DNA from: Debaryomyces hansenii CBS767
Taxonomy: Eukaryota > Ascomycota > Pichiomycetes > Serinales > Debaryomycetaceae
Length of the DNA stretch: 64,000 nucleotides
Direction: 5' to 3'
Assembly (NCBI RefSeq): GCF_000006445.2
Contig: NC_006049.2
Location: forward strand, 186,001-250,000
Under the pieces are notes generated by a model, which saw only the letters and a list, made by a program, of their open reading frames with translations, had not been told where the DNA came from and searched no databases. A program made the position numbers and the translations under genes. Positions 42,710 through 53,308 of this stretch are shown piece by piece. The stretch's first letter is position 1. Every line of letters starts with the position of its first letter.

Positions 42710-43522
42710 ATGTCGTACGGATCTAAAGCTGCTGAACGTGTTGCCAATAAGATTGTCTTAATCACTGGTGCTTCATCTGGAATTGGTGAAGCAACTGCCA
42801 AAGAAATTGCATCAGCCGCTAATGGCAATTTAAAATTAGTGTTGTGTGCTAGACGAAAAGAAAAGTTGGATAATTTATCTAAAGAATTGACTGACAAATA
42901 TTCATCCATCAAGGTTCATGTTGCTCAACTAGATGTATCTAAGCTCGAGACTATCAAGCCATTTATCAATGATTTACCGAAAGAATTCTCTGACGTGGAT
43001 GTATTAGTCAACAATGCAGGCTTGGCTTTGGGCCGTGATGAAGTTGGAACCATTGACACAGATGATATGTTATCGATGTTTCAAACTAATGTTTTAGGGT
43101 TAATTACCATCACACAGGCTGTTTTGCCAATCATGAAAAAGAAGAACAGCGGAGATGTTGTTAATATAGGTTCAATTGCTGGAAGAGACTCTTACCCTGG
43201 AGGTGGAATTTACTGTCCAACTAAGGCAAGTGTCAAGTCGTTTTCGCAAGTTTTAAGAAAGGAATTGATTAGCACCAAGATTAGAGTTCTTGAGGTTGAC
43301 CCTGGTAATGTTGAAACTGAATTTTCAAATGTCAGATTCAAGGGCGATATGGAAAAGGCAAAGCTGGTTTACGCGGGTACTGAACCATTATTATCCGAAG
43401 ACGTAGCTGAGGTTGTCGTATTCGGACTTACAAGAAAGCAAAATACCGTTATTGCTGAGACATTAGTCTTTTCAACCAATCAAGCCAGCTCATCTCACTT
43501 ATACCGTGAAAGCGATAAATAA
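42710..43522 (+). CDS. NADP-dependent short-chain dehydrogenase (YMR226C type), copy 1
   Basis: A 270-residue SDR related to S. cerevisiae YMR226C, which oxidises 3-hydroxy acids such as L-allo-threonine and serine. The frame opens at TTG; the ATG at 42710 gives [14 protein letters not shown]. Cofactor motif [12 protein letters not shown], and the catalytic Ser, Tyr and Lys in [21 protein letters not shown] are intact. The C-terminus ([14 protein letters not shown]) resembles the family. It stands in tandem with a second copy that has the same length (270 residues) and about two-thirds identity by eye. Confidence 0.93.
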   Translation: MSYGSKAAERVANKIVLITGASSGIGEATAKEIASAANGNLKLVLCARRKEKLDNLSKELTDKYSSIKVHVAQLDVSKLETIKPFINDLPKEFSDVDVLVNNAGLALGRDEVGTIDTDDMLSMFQTNVLGLITITQAVLPIMKKKNSGDVVNIGSIAGRDSYPGGGIYCPTKASVKSFSQVLRKELISTKIRVLEVDPGNVETEFSNVRFKGDMEKAKLVYAGTEPLLSEDVAEVVVFGLTRKQNTVIAETLVFSTNQASSSHLYRESDK

Positions 43523-43702
43523 CTTTAGATTTAGTATTTGAGTATAGAATACAAGACAGTTTAAGTATAGCGTATGAATTATACTAGAGTAGTAGTGATA
43601 ATTCGTTAATGTCATGGACAATTATGAGGTGCTTAAGTGCGAAAAACTAAAGCTAACCCCAGTATTTATATATTATTTATTCTAGTCAATTCTTACTACA
43701 AT

Positions 43703-44515
43703 ATGTCATTTGGAGCCAAGGCTGCTGCACGTTTAGCTAACAAGGTTATTTTAATTACAGGTGCTTCTTCGGGTATTGGCTCTGCAACTGCCAAAGAACT
43801 TGCTTCCGCTGCAAATGGAAACATTAAGCTTATCCTAACTGCCAGAAGGGAGGACAGATTAAAGAAATTATCCAGTCTGTTAATGAATGATTTTCCATCG
43901 CTTAAAATTCATTTGGCTAAACTAGATGTTTCAGTTGTTAATTCGATTAAACCATTCCTCAGTGGTTTACCAGGAGAGTTTTCTGATATCGATGTTTTAA
44001 TCAATAATGCGGGTAAAGCATTGGGGAAGGATGAAATTGGTGAGATCAAAGACGAAGACATTCAAGGGATGTTTCAAACAAACGTCTTAGGGTTAATTGG
44101 ATTGACTCAAGCAGTCATTCCTCGTTTCAAGGAAAAGAATAGTGGAGACATTGTGAATATTGGTTCAGTCGCTGGGAGAGAAACCTACCCAGGAGGTGGG
44201 GTCTATTGTGCAACCAAGGCTAGTGTCAAATATTTTTCTCAAGTATTAAGAAAGGAATTGATTAACACCAAGATTAGAGTTCTTGAAGTTGATCCCGGTG
44301 CTGTTAATACTGAGTTCTCTTTGGTTAGATTTTATGGCGACCAGGCTAAAGCTAATGAAGTATACGAAGGGGTTGAACCCCTTCTAGCTGAGGATATCGC
44401 TGAGGTAATTGTCTTCGGTATTACTAGGAAGCAAAAAACCGTTATTGCGGAGACTTTGGTTTTCCCGACTTACCAAGCAGGATCGGCAAACATTTATAAA
44501 GGCCCTCTTGAATAA
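43703..44515 (+). CDS. NADP-dependent short-chain dehydrogenase (YMR226C type), copy 2
   Basis: The tandem paralogue of the preceding gene, 181 bases downstream. The frame extends upstream through a GTG, but the ATG at 43703 (MSFGAKAAARLANK) aligns with copy 1 and YMR226C. Motifs: [33 protein letters not shown] (Ser, Tyr, Lys of the active site). Both copies are intact, so either redundancy or substrate divergence is possible. Differences cluster in the middle helix (residues 50-75) and near the C-terminus (TYQAGSANIYKG). Confidence 0.93.
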   Translation: MSFGAKAAARLANKVILITGASSGIGSATAKELASAANGNIKLILTARREDRLKKLSSLLMNDFPSLKIHLAKLDVSVVNSIKPFLSGLPGEFSDIDVLINNAGKALGKDEIGEIKDEDIQGMFQTNVLGLIGLTQAVIPRFKEKNSGDIVNIGSVAGRETYPGGGVYCATKASVKYFSQVLRKELINTKIRVLEVDPGAVNTEFSLVRFYGDQAKANEVYEGVEPLLAEDIAEVIVFGITRKQKTVIAETLVFPTYQAGSANIYKGPLE

Positions 44516-44566
44516 TAAATATGAATGCAAAATGTATTAGTACTAAATATTCTATATACTATGATT

Positions 44567-45700
44567 TCAAAAACTTAACTGTTCCAAAGTCTTTGTTAAC
44601 TTTGCAGCACCATCAACTGCAGTGTTATTATCAACACTAACTTTAGCCCTATTCATTTCTAATCCTGCCAATAATACGCAAGCTTTGCAAATTTTATTTG
44701 ATGTTAAGTACCCACAATTTTCACATCTATTACCGTCCTTAAATTCCCTTGTGCCAATTGTAATTGACCCATCAGCATTGATCTCATGCTCATTATCCAC
44801 CTGAGTCTTTTTCTTGTTTTTATATTGTTGAGTCCTCTTCTTTTTAGGAGCTAATGCCAAGTGCTCTCCACTATAAATAATATCCATAATACAAGAAGGC
44901 CTTATAGCTTCTAACGATTTTAACAACTCTCTTGCTGTGCCTCTAAAGGCTTCTGGTGCATAAGAGCATTCAGTTGAGAAATAATCTAATTTCTTATAAT
45001 GAGCATACAACACAATTTCTTTTTGATATGAGTATTTAAATGGTTTGGATCTCTTAATGGGAGAGCCTGTAGACTGTGTTAATATGGTACATGATTTCTC
45101 TAATCTCGCTGTATCACCACGCAATAAGTTCATCAAGACTGTTTCTGCCATATCGTCTGCATTATGACCTGTAACAACATGATTTATTCCCAACTTTGCT
45201 GCACCTCTGTCCAAGGCCTGTCTTCGCAAAACACCACAGTATGTGCATGAGGACCTAATACCAGCACACGAAACGATTTCATCCATAGACCAATTATATA
45301 AATCTTTATAAGATATAATTTCCAAAGCCATATTATATTGAGCCTGATTCCTTTTAACTGTAGCCAAAGAGTCATCTCTGTATCCTTTAATACCCTCATC
45401 AATAGACAAAAGAACGAGTTCTAATCGGTAGTCGTATCTCTCATTCAACGTCTTCAAAACAGATGCAAGCACAGTGGAGTCCTTTCCTCCCGATGCCCCT
45501 ATCGCAACCTTATCTCCGGGTTGGAATAAATTAGCATCAGCTATAGTATTATGTATTTCAGTTTCAAAAACATTGTAAAAGCATTCTTTACATAATTTTT
45601 GAAGATTTTTAGGTCTCTTCATCACTGCCTTACGGCCATTGCAAAGTTCACACAAGGCTGAAAGTTTAATCTTCTTAGTTGCTACTTTCTCTTCAGGCAT
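44567..45700 (-). CDS. NCS6: Cytoplasmic tRNA 2-thiolation protein (Ncs6/Ctu1)
   Basis: A 377-residue PP-loop ATPase that, with Ncs2 and Urm1, thiolates wobble uridine 34 of tRNA-Lys, -Glu and -Gln. The ATP-binding SGGKDST loop, the N-terminal zinc cysteines ([13 protein letters not shown]), the catalytic [12 protein letters not shown] and [19 protein letters not shown], and the C-terminal CENCGYL/CKACVLL zinc site are all present. Length is normal (359 in S. cerevisiae). It converges on the second SDR gene with 51 bases between stops. Confidence 0.97.
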   Translation of the reverse strand: MPEEKVATKKIKLSALCELCNGRKAVMKRPKNLQKLCKECFYNVFETEIHNTIADANLFQPGDKVAIGASGGKDSTVLASVLKTLNERYDYRLELVLLSIDEGIKGYRDDSLATVKRNQAQYNMALEIISYKDLYNWSMDEIVSCAGIRSSCTYCGVLRRQALDRGAAKLGINHVVTGHNADDMAETVLMNLLRGDTARLEKSCTILTQSTGSPIKRSKPFKYSYQKEIVLYAHYKKLDYFSTECSYAPEAFRGTARELLKSLEAIRPSCIMDIIYSGEHLALAPKKKRTQQYKNKKKTQVDNEHEINADGSITIGTREFKDGNRCENCGYLTSNKICKACVLLAGLEMNRAKVSVDNNTAVDGAAKLTKTLEQLSF

Positions 45701-46081
45701 TATCTTTTGCTTTACGTATTATTATTTGGCCTTATAATTCGTGTTCTTTGATAGAATTTTATCTTACTATGATTATAATGCCATAAAAAAAAAATTTCTA
45801 AACCTCATTTCTTGCGGCTGAACGTTAACGATATCAAACTATAAAATTTCTGTATATTTAATTAAAACTAAAAGAACAATATTGGGTTATAAATTAAATA
45901 AAAATTAGACTATGATATGTAATAATCATCAGCATCTTTTATAAGCACCATTCATCGTTATCATGATCATCAAATCTATGAATCAAAAGTACACCCCAAT
46001 CTTTCTATGCAGAGAAGCCATGCAAAAATAGGAATGATAGTTAGGAAAGAAAAGTCAATTTGTACAAAGAAAGGTTCAAAC
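45701..46081. other. NCS6 promoter and NIP1 3' flank
   Basis: About 380 AT-rich bases on the upstream side of NCS6 and downstream of NIP1. No gene seen. Confidence 0.45.
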
Positions 46082-48640
46082 TTAAGCAGTAGTTTGGAAT
46101 TCATCATTGTTAGCGTTAACGTTAGCGTATCTGAATCTATTGTTTTCCTCATGTAATAATTCCTTTTGTTCCTTTTGTTGTTGTTGCTGTTGCTGTTGTT
46201 GCTGTTGTTGTTGCATTGGTTGCTTTCTGCTGTAACCGTTAGAAGCGGTCTTCTCATTCTTTTCTGTTAATAAGCCAACCTTTTCGTTCATAACAATAGC
46301 TAATTCTTGTAACTTCGTTCTTTGGTGGTCATTAGTTGTGAAGTTCACGAAGCTCTTAGATTCATCTATAGAGCCGCTGATATCTCCAGGTTGAATCATC
46401 TTATCGATTATAGAATACACGGACTCCTTTTCAATATCGAAAATAGCTGATAATTTTGCAATAGATAATTTGGTGTAAATGGATTTGTAAGTAAAGATGT
46501 AAGTTCTTAACCCTTCAACTTGTAATTGTTTCTTCATCATAGATAATAACTGCTCGTTATCTGGGATAAGTTTCCAAATCTTAATCGAAGATAACAATTT
46601 GTAGGCCTTTGCCCAGTCACCCTTTTGCAATGCTATTGAAGAGTGAACAACGTGATCCTTAATACTTTCTGGTGGGCCAGTGAAATATTGCCTCTCATGG
46701 AAATCCAACTTGCTCTTGAATGATTTAAGAGAAGCCTTACGCTTAGAATCTTTAGAAGAGCTAGAAACTGCAGCCATAGCTGGGATTTCTATTAATAAGG
46801 AGCTAGTCATAAAAACACATTCCAATAATTCTAAATTAATGTGCATGTGGAATGGTAATAACTTTTGCTTTTCAGCAGTGGTAGCTTGACTTGGATACTT
46901 GGAGTTGAAACCTTGACCTAACAATTCCTTTAATCTTTGAGAATTAGCAATTTCATTTAATGCTTGATGAGATTCTTCAATAACACCAGCTTTGAAAGCA
47001 CTTAACCCTAATTGCACCAATGCTCTATTATACATGACCTGCAATGAAGATTCAGAATTATGAATAGTACTATAAATATGGGATGATAAAAATAAGTCCC
47101 TGGCTTTGACATATTGGTTGTTAATTGCATAATAGTAAATGCTGCATAACAATGCATTCTTACCATAGATGGACTTGGCATTTTGGGTCAAGAAGTCAGC
47201 TAAGCCAACAACTAAATCATTTGGATCAGAATTTCTTGGAACAATTGTTGAATCAACATTTGTGTCAATATTCTTCCATGCTTCAGTTTCATTAGCAGCG
47301 ATTAATTGATTTGGTTTATAATGGATATGTTCTAATCTTCTCATTACAATTCTAAATAATTGTCCAGCTTCATGTTTCGATCTTATTTCTACTGGAGTAG
47401 TAGATTCGACGTACAATTGACCTTTCACAATCAATTTGTAGATAATGCTTTCGTCTTTTAATCTTTGAATATATTCGATAGAATGTGGATCGGAATATTG
47501 TAAAGATCTGGTAAATTCGTCATCTAATCTTTCAATCAAGGAAGCGATAGATCCAAATACAACCTTGACACCATCAGCATTGGCAGGAGGTTCGATATCA
47601 ATATCATCGGTAACTGTACCTAATTCAGAAACTTGGTATTCTTTAGACTTGGATTTCAATAATTGCAAGAATGAATTAAGATCAGCTTCATTCTTCTTCC
47701 ATTGATCAATTGGCATAAATGATTGATTAGAAGAAGCATCGAATCTGATTGACAATAACATTTGGTAAATAGAAATCAATTCAAATGGAGTACCGGTAGA
47801 CGACGTATCATTCAACAAGTCCTCTAAGGTTTGGATTTGCTCAACCTTGTCGATGTTTTTCTTACCACGAGTTTCTGAAATTTGCTTTAAAGTTGTGAAG
47901 ATTGGACTGAAAGTCTTAGCACCTACAGAAGTAAAGGCATTCGAATCTTCATCACCATTAAGTTGAGGTGCACCAGCAATTGTGCTTGCAATACCTTCTA
48001 ATGGCTCTTCTGTTTCAAATAATTCTGGTTTAGTTCTGAATAAGTCCATATGAGATTGATATTCTTTAATTTGTTTCTTAACTCTTTGTCTTACGGTGTT
48101 GAAAGCTCTGGAATACGTGGCATTCATTTTCTTGGTAGATTCCTTTTCATTGGTAACGGTTTCATTAATATAATCTTCTAAATTAGCCAAGCACTTAACA
48201 TAAAAATTTGGAGTACCAATTTTTTGTTGTCCTACTTTTATTAATAAACGACCTAACTTTTCGAATTCTGCTAAAATGTTAGTCCAATTTCCTACTCTCT
48301 TTGCGGTATTAATGGATTCAATTGAGTCTCTCATGTCATCTAACAATTTATCCTTTGCGGACTTAACAACTTTTCTACCTTCGTCATCACTGTCTGAATC
48401 TGAACCATCTCCGGAACCTTTCATAAAATCTTTCTTTAAAAAGTAAGTTGGACCAGATGGTGCTCCATCGGAGTCTGAATCACTAGAATCATTGTCAGAG
48501 TCATTTCCGAACTCAGAATCTGATGAGAAATTATCTTCTTCAGATTCAGATGAAAGTAATTCTTCCTCAGAAGAACTCAACAAGTCTTCTTCTTCCGATG
48601 ACGAATCAGAAGGGTAGCCTGAAACAAAGAAACGAGACAT
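46082..48640 (-). CDS. NIP1: eIF3 subunit c
   Basis: An 852-residue core subunit of translation initiation factor 3. It starts MSRFFVSGYPSDSSSEEED, like S. cerevisiae Nip1, with a long acidic Ser/Asp/Glu stretch (about residues 10-60) that binds eIF1/eIF5. The central part shows the eIF3c helical repeats (VGNWTNILAEFEKLGRL) and the C-terminal PCI/winged-helix region (YKSIYTKLSIAKLSAIFDIE). Near the C-terminus is a run of 13 glutamines. Length fits (812 in S. cerevisiae). Confidence 0.96.
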   Translation of the reverse strand: MSRFFVSGYPSDSSSEEEDLLSSSEEELLSSESEEDNFSSDSEFGNDSDNDSSDSDSDGAPSGPTYFLKKDFMKGSGDGSDSDSDDEGRKVVKSAKDKLLDDMRDSIESINTAKRVGNWTNILAEFEKLGRLLIKVGQQKIGTPNFYVKCLANLEDYINETVTNEKESTKKMNATYSRAFNTVRQRVKKQIKEYQSHMDLFRTKPELFETEEPLEGIASTIAGAPQLNGDEDSNAFTSVGAKTFSPIFTTLKQISETRGKKNIDKVEQIQTLEDLLNDTSSTGTPFELISIYQMLLSIRFDASSNQSFMPIDQWKKNEADLNSFLQLLKSKSKEYQVSELGTVTDDIDIEPPANADGVKVVFGSIASLIERLDDEFTRSLQYSDPHSIEYIQRLKDESIIYKLIVKGQLYVESTTPVEIRSKHEAGQLFRIVMRRLEHIHYKPNQLIAANETEAWKNIDTNVDSTIVPRNSDPNDLVVGLADFLTQNAKSIYGKNALLCSIYYYAINNQYVKARDLFLSSHIYSTIHNSESSLQVMYNRALVQLGLSAFKAGVIEESHQALNEIANSQRLKELLGQGFNSKYPSQATTAEKQKLLPFHMHINLELLECVFMTSSLLIEIPAMAAVSSSSKDSKRKASLKSFKSKLDFHERQYFTGPPESIKDHVVHSSIALQKGDWAKAYKLLSSIKIWKLIPDNEQLLSMMKKQLQVEGLRTYIFTYKSIYTKLSIAKLSAIFDIEKESVYSIIDKMIQPGDISGSIDESKSFVNFTTNDHQRTKLQELAIVMNEKVGLLTEKNEKTASNGYSRKQPMQQQQQQQQQQQQQKEQKELLHEENNRFRYANVNANNDEFQTTA
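46175..46214 (-). repeat. Polyglutamine (CAA/CAG) repeat inside NIP1
   Basis: A mixed CAA/CAG microsatellite coding for about 13 Gln in the C-terminal tail of Nip1. Such tracts are usually length-polymorphic between strains. Confidence 0.85.
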
Positions 48641-48857
48641 TTTACTTATTCAATGATTTAAAACGCCGTTGTCTTGATTTTATTCGACGGCTTATACCTT
48701 TAAATCAAATTTTCCAACGAACGATGGTTTAAAACGCACAAAAAAATTTCAGAGATAATTTTCGTGTGTATACTGTTATTTACACGCATGTACCTTATAT
48801 TACCCTAGATTATGTCCTAACTACTACTTCCCCTACACTAAATGGAGTACTATTTAC

Positions 48858-50201
48858 TTAATTGTCAACTTTGTAGCTTCTAACTTTCAGAAACTTAAAT
48901 GCCTTTTCATTCTTAAGAGGAAATTCCGTTTCCTCACCTTCTCTATCGTCATCTTGACTCAATTTTTTACGGATAGCGTAATATGTAATCCAATTAAGCT
49001 TGCTATGTTTAAATATACCGCCTAATGATTTAATCTGGAAATGGTAATGGAAATTGTAATATGGAACAGACCCTTCGTTTATCTCGATGTGAATCTCGCC
49101 ATTAGTCGAGATAGTCCATTTTCCATGATAAATGTTGTGGCTCTCTTTTGTGGGGACTTGGGTATTAGTCATTACTGTTTTAGCACTCGGATCTACAACA
49201 GTTGGGATTAGGCTTTTTTGTGAGTTGTATTTCAGTAAGTTTGGAATCACTCTGTTAGGCTCTAAGGTTGATAAAACTTTGACACATGTTCCATCAGGAT
49301 AAAACCGCAAGTATCTGTAATATGTGATAGTTTTTACGGGATTTGACCAGCTGGATGAAAACTCTGCCTTTCCTCCTTCGCTGTAGTAATTGATGACACT
49401 TATATAACAACCATGAAATTTAATAAATGGCCTGTTGCGTAACATGTACTTCCAAGAGTTCTGGTACTGCGGTAAAATCATCAATTGATCATATGGTACA
49501 GGCAATGAAAGAGAATCAGACATACCTGGTGCCTGCATTGACTCTAGGTATAACTTGTTTTCATAGTAGACCTGTTGAGGATAAACCAAATAGCACAATT
49601 TTCTCCAAATATTTTTTGATCCCAAACCTAGGAATGCATTCTTTTTACATGTTATTGAAAAATTAAACCATGACTCTGGATTCGTTATAAGTAGTATTTC
49701 AAATATATGCATCCATATGTCGTTTGGTAAATGCATTAAAGCCGAAATTGGTTTTAGGTTCTTTATCGTATCCGCATCCAAATCTAAATTTTGAAATTTA
49801 ATAGTCACCATATCGTCATGCTGCTGATCTGGATTATTAGGATCTGGTGCATGAGCTTCTGCGTTCAGAAATGATTCAAGTAGCTTATCAACATCAATGG
49901 ATCGTACCTTCGCTTCATCTACCCTTTTAGCAATATTTTTGCCTCCTTGCTGTTTCAACTTATACACATTATGAGGTACCCGTTTTGTCCTATACAATAA
50001 GTCCACCTTTTCATTAATCCTAAAAGCCTTTCTGTAGAATTCCACGGCATCCGACATCGAGCCATGAGACTCTTTCTCAATTCCCTTCTCAAATAATGCT
50101 ATTGCTTCATTATCTTCAGCTGATAAACTTGTTAGTAGCGAAGTATGAGTATTAACATCATTTTGTAAGTTATTATCAATTATTGAAGTCCCACTGCTCA
50201 T
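48858..50201 (-). CDS. HRT3: F-box protein of the Hrt3/FBXO9 type
   Basis: A 447-residue SCF substrate receptor candidate. The frame opens at GTG; the ATG at 50201 (MSSGTSIIDN) is the likely start. The N-terminal part has an MIT/TPR-like helical segment (AIALFEKGIEKESHGSMSDA, then VEFYRKAFRINEKVDLLYR), followed by an F-box (LMHLPNDIWMHIFEILL, near residue 155) and the FBXO9-type C-terminal domain (RFYPDGTCVKVLST, YHGKWTIS). It is longer than S. cerevisiae Hrt3 (344). The substrate is unknown. Confidence 0.88.
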   Translation of the reverse strand: MSSGTSIIDNNLQNDVNTHTSLLTSLSAEDNEAIALFEKGIEKESHGSMSDAVEFYRKAFRINEKVDLLYRTKRVPHNVYKLKQQGGKNIAKRVDEAKVRSIDVDKLLESFLNAEAHAPDPNNPDQQHDDMVTIKFQNLDLDADTIKNLKPISALMHLPNDIWMHIFEILLITNPESWFNFSITCKKNAFLGLGSKNIWRKLCYLVYPQQVYYENKLYLESMQAPGMSDSLSLPVPYDQLMILPQYQNSWKYMLRNRPFIKFHGCYISVINYYSEGGKAEFSSSWSNPVKTITYYRYLRFYPDGTCVKVLSTLEPNRVIPNLLKYNSQKSLIPTVVDPSAKTVMTNTQVPTKESHNIYHGKWTISTNGEIHIEINEGSVPYYNFHYHFQIKSLGGIFKHSKLNWITYYAIRKKLSQDDDREGEETEFPLKNEKAFKFLKVRSYKVDN

Positions 50202-50344
50202 TTCGCTACGAGTGACAGATTTCACAAGCTAAATTCTTGTTGCAGTATAGTTAAGTTCTTAATAAATAATTAGCATTCGACTATCTATATGAGGTTTGTA
50301 TTATATGCAGTATGTTTTCATTATCTATGTACATCAAGATGTAT

Positions 50345-51544
50345 TTAACTCAACAAATCATCTAGGAAATCCTGATCTGGTAACGTCTTTGGTTCCTGAT
50401 AATTCGGTCTATAGTTCTTTGTTGAATACGTATTCTGATGTAAGCTTTCATTCTTTGAAGCTAGTTTCTTATCCTTAGAAATACTCAAACTCGATAAGAA
50501 GCTGTCTATATTATCATTATGCTGTAAATTTTCAGGCGTGCTGTTCACCTTCTTTGGTTCATTCTTATGTTTGACATCCCCTAATAATATATCTATATCG
50601 TCATCTAGTTCATTATCGACAAGGGCAGGCGCACCCAGGTTATTGTTTATCAATTTGGAATTCAAATTCTTTAGCTGGTCTGCATCATTTTCATTAAAAT
50701 TGTTTATCTCTATTACCTTTGATTTGGTATTTGGGCCAGATTCTGAAACGTTGAATCTTGTTTTTATTTGGTTGTAGAATTTATTCTGTTCCGATTTTAC
50801 AGCTCTTTCTGCATTTTCTTTAATTTCTTCTTCAGTCAAGTTTCTTAGGGTATGGGTATCTTGGTAAGGCGCCTTTGACTTGTTGACCAAAGATGACTCC
50901 CCAATTCTGAACCCATCAAGTTCACTAGCAGGAATCTTATCAATGTTACGTCGCTCCTTTTGCGAATAATATGACAGGTTGTAATCGTCTATGTCTTTCG
51001 TCACGGTATCAGAATAACTTTCTATGCCATATTCTTCCAAAAGATTGTCTTGCATTCTATTTTTCGGTAACTTTCTATTCTTTTTGGTCTTAGTTAATAC
51101 TGTATCTTTCGATACATATTCATCAAGCTTTGTCTTCTTTTCTTCTGCGATATTCTCTTTAATTCTATTTTCCTCCGATCCAAGGTAAATACCATCTTGT
51201 TCCTCTCTGTTTCTTTCTGCTTCATTTGCCTCCTCCTTGCTATTCTCTTGTTCCTCGATAAGACCTTGCAAAATTTGTTGTTTAATCTTTTCTTTCTGTT
51301 CTCGAGTTAGATTTTCTTTGCCTATTTCTGGATAATATTGATTTAAGAGCTCTTCGTCCTCTTCCGAGTCCCATTCACTATCACTGTCTTCAAGAATTAT
51401 TTGTTGATTACTTGTACCAGCACGTTTAGAAGACCATTTAGGTCTTTGGTCTGGCTCAATAGAAACAGGTTTCTTGTTCAACCCATGTTTCTTCAAGTAC
51501 TTGGTTTTGGCTTTCCTATCCCATTTAGAGTTCTTCAATACCAT
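50345..51544 (-). CDS. Unrecognised charged, probably nuclear protein
   Basis: A 399-residue protein from the first ATG (51544). It has a basic start (MVLKNSKWDRKAKTKYLKKH), acidic clusters (EDSDSEWDSEEDEELL), long Lys/Glu helical stretches and two similar short DD(I/L)L-type motifs near the C-terminus (DDDIDILLGD, DFLDDLLS). The frame continues upstream for 23 protein-like codons to a GTG (51613). A four-base first exon ATGG ending at 51634 or nearby with donor GTAATG could add MVSNNDIRRATKLQD, as seen for other genes here, but that donor is unusual. I do not recognise the family; the composition suggests a nucleolar or RNA-related role without proof. Confidence 0.75.
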   Translation of the reverse strand: MVLKNSKWDRKAKTKYLKKHGLNKKPVSIEPDQRPKWSSKRAGTSNQQIILEDSDSEWDSEEDEELLNQYYPEIGKENLTREQKEKIKQQILQGLIEEQENSKEEANEAERNREEQDGIYLGSEENRIKENIAEEKKTKLDEYVSKDTVLTKTKKNRKLPKNRMQDNLLEEYGIESYSDTVTKDIDDYNLSYYSQKERRNIDKIPASELDGFRIGESSLVNKSKAPYQDTHTLRNLTEEEIKENAERAVKSEQNKFYNQIKTRFNVSESGPNTKSKVIEINNFNENDADQLKNLNSKLINNNLGAPALVDNELDDDIDILLGDVKHKNEPKKVNSTPENLQHNDNIDSFLSSLSISKDKKLASKNESLHQNTYSTKNYRPNYQEPKTLPDQDFLDDLLS

Positions 51545-51695
51545 ATCTTGCAATTTAGTAGCTCGTCTAATGTCGTTATTAGAGACTAAAGATCTCAATA
51601 AAATTAGGCTCACACAAAATTTATGCTCGCCCGTCGTTTAAATGTGCTTCGATTTCAGTTATCATTACCCATATACTATAACTCTATAGATAGAA

Positions 51696-53051
51696 ATGTC
51701 TGAAGAAGATAAGAAGGACCCTCCCAAGTCTATTGAGGACTTGATGAAGCTTTTATCTATGGGGGAGTCGTTAACCGAACCCCAACAGAAACAAATGAAA
51801 GACTATAAATTTTGGAAAACCCAACCAGTTCCTAGTTTTGATGAAAAAATTGATTCCGAGGGACCAATTGATCAGACAAAAACACCAGATGATATTCCTG
51901 ATACTCCATTACCGTTACTCAATGAGTTCGAATGGAGCACAGTTGATTTGGAAAAGACAGATCAATTAGACGAGGTTTATAAGCTTTTGTATGAGAACTA
52001 TGTTGAAGATCAAGACGCAACTTTCAGATTCAAGTATTCTCATGAATTCTTTAACTGGGCTTTGAAGCCACCAGGATGGCGTACAGAATGGCATGCCGGA
52101 GTTCGTGTTAAGGAAACAGGCAAATTGGTGGCATTCATAGCTGCGATTCCTATCACTTTGAAGTTAAATAAATCCCAAAAGGTTATTCCTAGTGTTGAAA
52201 TTAATTTCTTGTGTGTGCACAAGAAATTAAGATCTAAAAGACTAGCACCTGTAATGATTAAAGAAATCACCCGGAGAGTCAATAAATATGATATTTGGCA
52301 AGCGTTGTATACTGGCGGTGTCGTTTTACCATCACCGGTCGCAACTTGTCGCTACACTCATCGTCCGATAAACTGGTCTAAATTATACGATGTTGGATTC
52401 TCCCACTTGCCGGCAAACCAGACCAAATCTGGGATGCTTGCTAACTACGCTTTGCCAAATACCACTAAAACCCAAGGTTTGCGTTCCATGAAGATTGAGG
52501 ACTTAGACCAAGTTTACGATTTGTTACATAAGTTTCAAGAAAAGTTTGACATTGTTCAAGTTTTTGAAAAGGACGAACTTGCACATTGGCTATTGGGTGG
52601 TAAATCAACAGACACGTCATCTAACGTTATCAAGTCGTACGTGGTTGAGAATTCTGAAGGCAGTCTAACCGACTTCTTTTCATACTATTTATTACCGTTC
52701 ACGGTATTGGATAATCCATCGCATGATGAATTAGGAATTGCGTATTTGTATTACTACGCCTCCGATACTGCCTTCAAAAATGATGATGAATCTGCCTACA
52801 AGCAAAGATTATCCTCTTTGATGAGCGATGCCCTCGTTACTTCCAAAAAATACAATGTTGATGTTTTCAATTGTTTGTCTTCGCAAGACAATCCATACTT
52901 CATCAAGAATTGTAAGTTTGGAAGTGGTGACGGTTTCTTGAACTACTACTTATTTAATTACAAGACATGGCCTATAACCGGAGGAATTGATCCCCAAACT
53001 AAAGAACTTGTTGAAGATAAGAGTAGTGGAGTTGGTGTTATTTTATTGTAA
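51696..53051 (+). CDS. NMT1: N-myristoyltransferase
   Basis: A 451-residue enzyme that transfers myristate from myristoyl-CoA to N-terminal glycines; G-alpha subunits such as the Gpa2 in this window are classical substrates. Conserved elements: the N-terminal [50 protein letters not shown] (acyl-CoA site), [16 protein letters not shown], and the terminal GVGVILL whose C-terminal carboxylate acts in catalysis. Length equals the C. albicans enzyme (451). Confidence 0.98.
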
Positions 53052-53308
53052 CCTCTAATTATTAATATTATGATAATCTCTGACATGCTTCATCTATTTT
53101 ATAATTTATTACAACTACTTAGTTAAGACTATATGATTGCAACAGTAGGAATCTCTATATTACAGTTTAATAGGGTTTACAGGTTTTATCGAATTTTTTT
53201 TTTTTTACTGCTGAAAAATATTGTGCAGCCTCATCTCAAAAAGATGAATAGATTCCCGATCATTATAACCTTTGTAAGAAAACCTAATTATAAACTTGAG
53301 TAAAAAGG

